DNA of 6,518 nucleotides. Origin: an uncultured Bacillaceae bacterium. Its GTDB lineage: Bacteria > Bacillota > Bacilli > Caldalkalibacillales > Caldalkalibacillaceae. Each line of letters starts with the position of its first letter. The first letter of the stretch is position 1. The DNA lies in the NCBI GenBank assembly GCA_937967685.1, contig CALBTX010000050.1, positions 1 to 6,518 on the forward strand, given 5' to 3'. Of this stretch, positions 5,478 to 6,518 are shown piece by piece. Below the pieces are notes generated by a model. It ran no database searches. It saw nothing but the letters and a program-made list of their open reading frames with translations, and was not told the origin of the DNA. The translations under genes and the position numbers were made by a program.

Positions 5478-6059
5478 TCATTCCGCTTGATGGAGCTTTT
5501 GAATGGCGATGAGAAACGGAGGATCGTTTTTTTGATTCATAAATTGATATTTTAATACATGGAACGCTTGCTGATCCCAGGTCGCGAGTTCCCGTGTCAG
5601 GTGGGTGCATTCCTTTTTACCTTGATCATGACCGGTGTAGATCACAAGCGTGATGACGCCGCCTTTTTTTAAATATGGGCGCAAGCCATGCAAGGCTTGG
5701 ATGGTTGTTTCCGGCTGAGTGACAATCGCTTTGTTGCCGCCTGGCAAATAGCCCAGGTTAAACATCGCGGCGGAAACGGGAGCCTGCAAAAGGGTCAGTT
5801 CCTCTTCAAGTGTCTCATGCCCCTTATGCAGGAGACGCACCTGTTGGTCACAGTTTTCTCCTTGCAGACGGGCGGTCGTCTTCAGCACGGCCTCTTTTTG
5901 AATATCATAAGCCAACACTTGTCCTCGCTCTCCGACGAGCCGAGCCAAAAAAAGCGTATCCCGACCGTTTCCCATCGTCGCATCAACGACGGTATCACCC
6001 GGTCGGACAACTTGTTCGATGATTGAACGGGTAAAAGGTAAAATGCCTTTCAAGACCAT
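5478..6059 (-). CDS. mnmM: tRNA 5-aminomethyl-2-thiouridine methyltransferase MnmM (YtqB)
   Basis: Class I SAM-dependent methyltransferase of the YtqB family. In B. subtilis this enzyme was renamed MnmM because it methylates nm5s2U to mnm5s2U at wobble position 34 of certain tRNAs, the job done by MnmC in E. coli. Motif I is VVDATMGNGRDT (24-35), the ribose-binding acid is Asp52 in AYDIQ, and the family-specific NLGYLPGGNK lies at 101-110, with YTGHDQGKKE (141-150) and FMNQKNDPP (173-181) following. I choose ATG 6059: MVLKGILPFT aligns with the B. subtilis N-terminus, and GAGG (6069-6066) stands 6 nt upstream, giving 193 residues. An in-frame GTG at 6071 would add four residues, but AAAGGA lies only 2 nt before it. 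It is monocistronic here; in B. subtilis I recall it following the radical-SAM gene ytqA, which is missing from this window. Confidence 0.92.
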   Translation of the reverse strand: MVLKGILPFTRSIIEQVVRPGDTVVDATMGNGRDTLFLARLVGERGQVLAYDIQKEAVLKTTARLQGENCDQQVRLLHKGHETLEEELTLLQAPVSAAMFNLGYLPGGNKAIVTQPETTIQALHGLRPYLKKGGVITLVIYTGHDQGKKECTHLTRELATWDQQAFHVLKYQFMNQKNDPPFLIAIQKLHQAE

Positions 6060-6151
6060 GGTTTGCCTCACTGTCCTTTAGCCTGGCACGACGGTCGCCA
6101 CCGTACACTGTCTGCTTGTTTACATTCATTGTACATCATTTTTGGACAAGA

Positions 6152-6189
6152 TGGACACATCCTCCTCGTTTATAACGAGGTGGACACAT
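6152..6189. promoter_or_regulatory. 17-bp palindrome between TGGACACAT direct repeats
   Basis: CCTCGTT and AACGAGG (6164-6180) form a perfect 7-bp inverted repeat with a TAT centre. It is flanked by two identical TGGACACAT nonamers (6152-6160 and 6181-6189, 29 bp apart), and a further TGGACA lies at 6143-6148. The element stands in the divergent mnmM-fer region, about 70 bp before fer. It could be a dimeric repressor site or a hairpin in a fer leader. With no U run and a divergent gene arrangement, a terminator role is unlikely. Confidence 0.45.
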
Positions 6190-6203
6190 TCCTTGCTTAT
6201 TGA

Positions 6204-6233
6204 TTGCTTATCCGGGAGAAAGTGCTCTACAAT
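6204..6233 (+). promoter_or_regulatory. Tentative fer promoter
   Basis: TACAAT (6228-6233) is 5 of 6 for a -10, with a poor -35-like TTGCTT (6204-6209) across an 18-bp spacer. Transcription would start near 6240, leaving a very short leader with the ribosome binding site AGGAGG (6242-6247) at its very 5' end. That crowding makes the assignment doubtful. A promoter further upstream, around the palindrome, is an alternative, but no well-spaced hexamer pair was found there. Confidence 0.25.
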
Positions 6234-6256
6234 GAGGAAGCAGGAGGCGTTGGAAA

Positions 6257-6508
6257 ATGGCCAAATATGCCATCGTAGATAAGGAGACGTGTATTGCCTG
6301 TGGCGCGTGCGCTGTGGCAGCTCCCGATATTTTTGATTATGATTACGAAGGTGTATCTGAAAACATCCTTGATCAAAATACGGGAACGGTTGAAATTCCG
6401 GAGGCATTGGTGTCAGATTTAGAAAATGCTTTCGAAGGTTGCCCCACCGATTCCATTAAGCTGGCCGAAGCTCCGTTTGCCGGTGATCCGTACAAACACG
6501 GCTCATGA
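6257..6508 (+). CDS. fer: Single-cluster [4Fe-4S] ferredoxin
   Basis: A small acidic electron carrier of the Bacillus-type ferredoxin family, cytosolic, passing single electrons to oxidoreductases. The cluster ligands are Cys12, Cys15 and Cys18 (CIACGAC) plus Cys62 in GCPTDSI. This is the one-cluster pattern of Bacillus ferredoxins, whose second cluster site has been lost. Length (83 residues) and cysteine spacing match B. thermoproteolyticus ferredoxin closely. The start at ATG 6257 has AGGAGG (6242-6247) 9 nt upstream. The TGA stop overlaps an ATG (ATGA, 6505-6508). That may be a translationally coupled start for a following gene, as B. subtilis fer heads an operon with ypbB and recQ, but only four codons are visible and no SD precedes them. 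Electron partners cannot be inferred from this window. Confidence 0.95.
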   Translation: MAKYAIVDKETCIACGACAVAAPDIFDYDYEGVSENILDQNTGTVEIPEALVSDLENAFEGCPTDSIKLAEAPFAGDPYKHGS

Positions 6509-6518
6509 GCCAGCGATC

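Noticed and set aside
6164..6180. Rho-independent terminator for mnmM or fer
   Set aside because: The hairpin lies upstream of both genes in a divergent region and has no U run on either strand.
6126..6407. 93-codon minus-strand ORF over fer
   Set aside because: It lies antisense to the conserved ferredoxin cysteine motif and resembles no family I recognise, so it is a shadow.

Overview
This window looks like ordinary chromosomal sequence from a low-to-mid GC member of the Bacillaceae (Firmicutes). The PckA, YtoA, YtpB, MnmM (YtqB) and ferredoxin proteins all resemble Bacillus proteins closely. Ribosome binding sites are strong AGGAGG types, TTG is used as a start, and several promoters have extended -10 elements (TGnTATA). 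In Bacillus subtilis, pckA, ytoA, ytpB and ytqB lie in one neighbourhood. Here the group is rearranged: a divergent glutamate dehydrogenase sits beside pckA, and fer lies next to mnmM. A thermophilic or alkaliphilic Bacillus relative is a reasonable guess, but the genus cannot be fixed from this stretch.

Layout. 1-206: pckA 3' flank with a terminator at 68-93. 207-1793 (-): ATP-dependent PEP carboxykinase. 1794-2039: shared divergent regulatory region. 2040-3443 (+): Glu/Leu/Phe/Val-type dehydrogenase, probably glutamate dehydrogenase. 3444-3554: short convergent gap holding a 21-bp tandem repeat and a long hairpin. 3555-4088 (-): gamma-carbonic-anhydrase-like hexapeptide protein YtoA. 4089-4332: divergent region dominated by an AT-rich 23-bp tandem repeat array. 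4333-5424 (+): tetraprenyl-beta-curcumene synthase family protein YtpB. 5425-5477: convergent gap with a weak terminator. 5478-6059 (-): tRNA wobble-uridine methyltransferase MnmM. 6060-6256: divergent region with a palindrome between direct repeats. 6257-6508 (+): single [4Fe-4S] ferredoxin.

How the genes fit together. PckA (oxaloacetate to PEP) and glutamate dehydrogenase (glutamate to 2-oxoglutarate, feeding the TCA cycle) are transcribed divergently from one 246-bp region. This pairing suits growth on amino acids, where carbon enters as 2-oxoglutarate and leaves as PEP for gluconeogenesis. The pckA promoter carries two sequences resembling the CcpN operator I recall from B. subtilis, 31 bp apart, one of them on the -10 element. 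The remaining genes are housekeeping or accessory and each appears to be its own transcription unit: YtoA (possible carbonic anhydrase), YtpB (C35 terpene synthesis), MnmM (tRNA modification) and Fer (electron transfer).

No mobile element, CRISPR array, rRNA or tRNA was seen. The coding content is conventional. The unusual signal is intergenic: short tandem repeats of similar period (21-23 bp) but unrelated sequence in three separate gaps, most strikingly upstream of ytpB.
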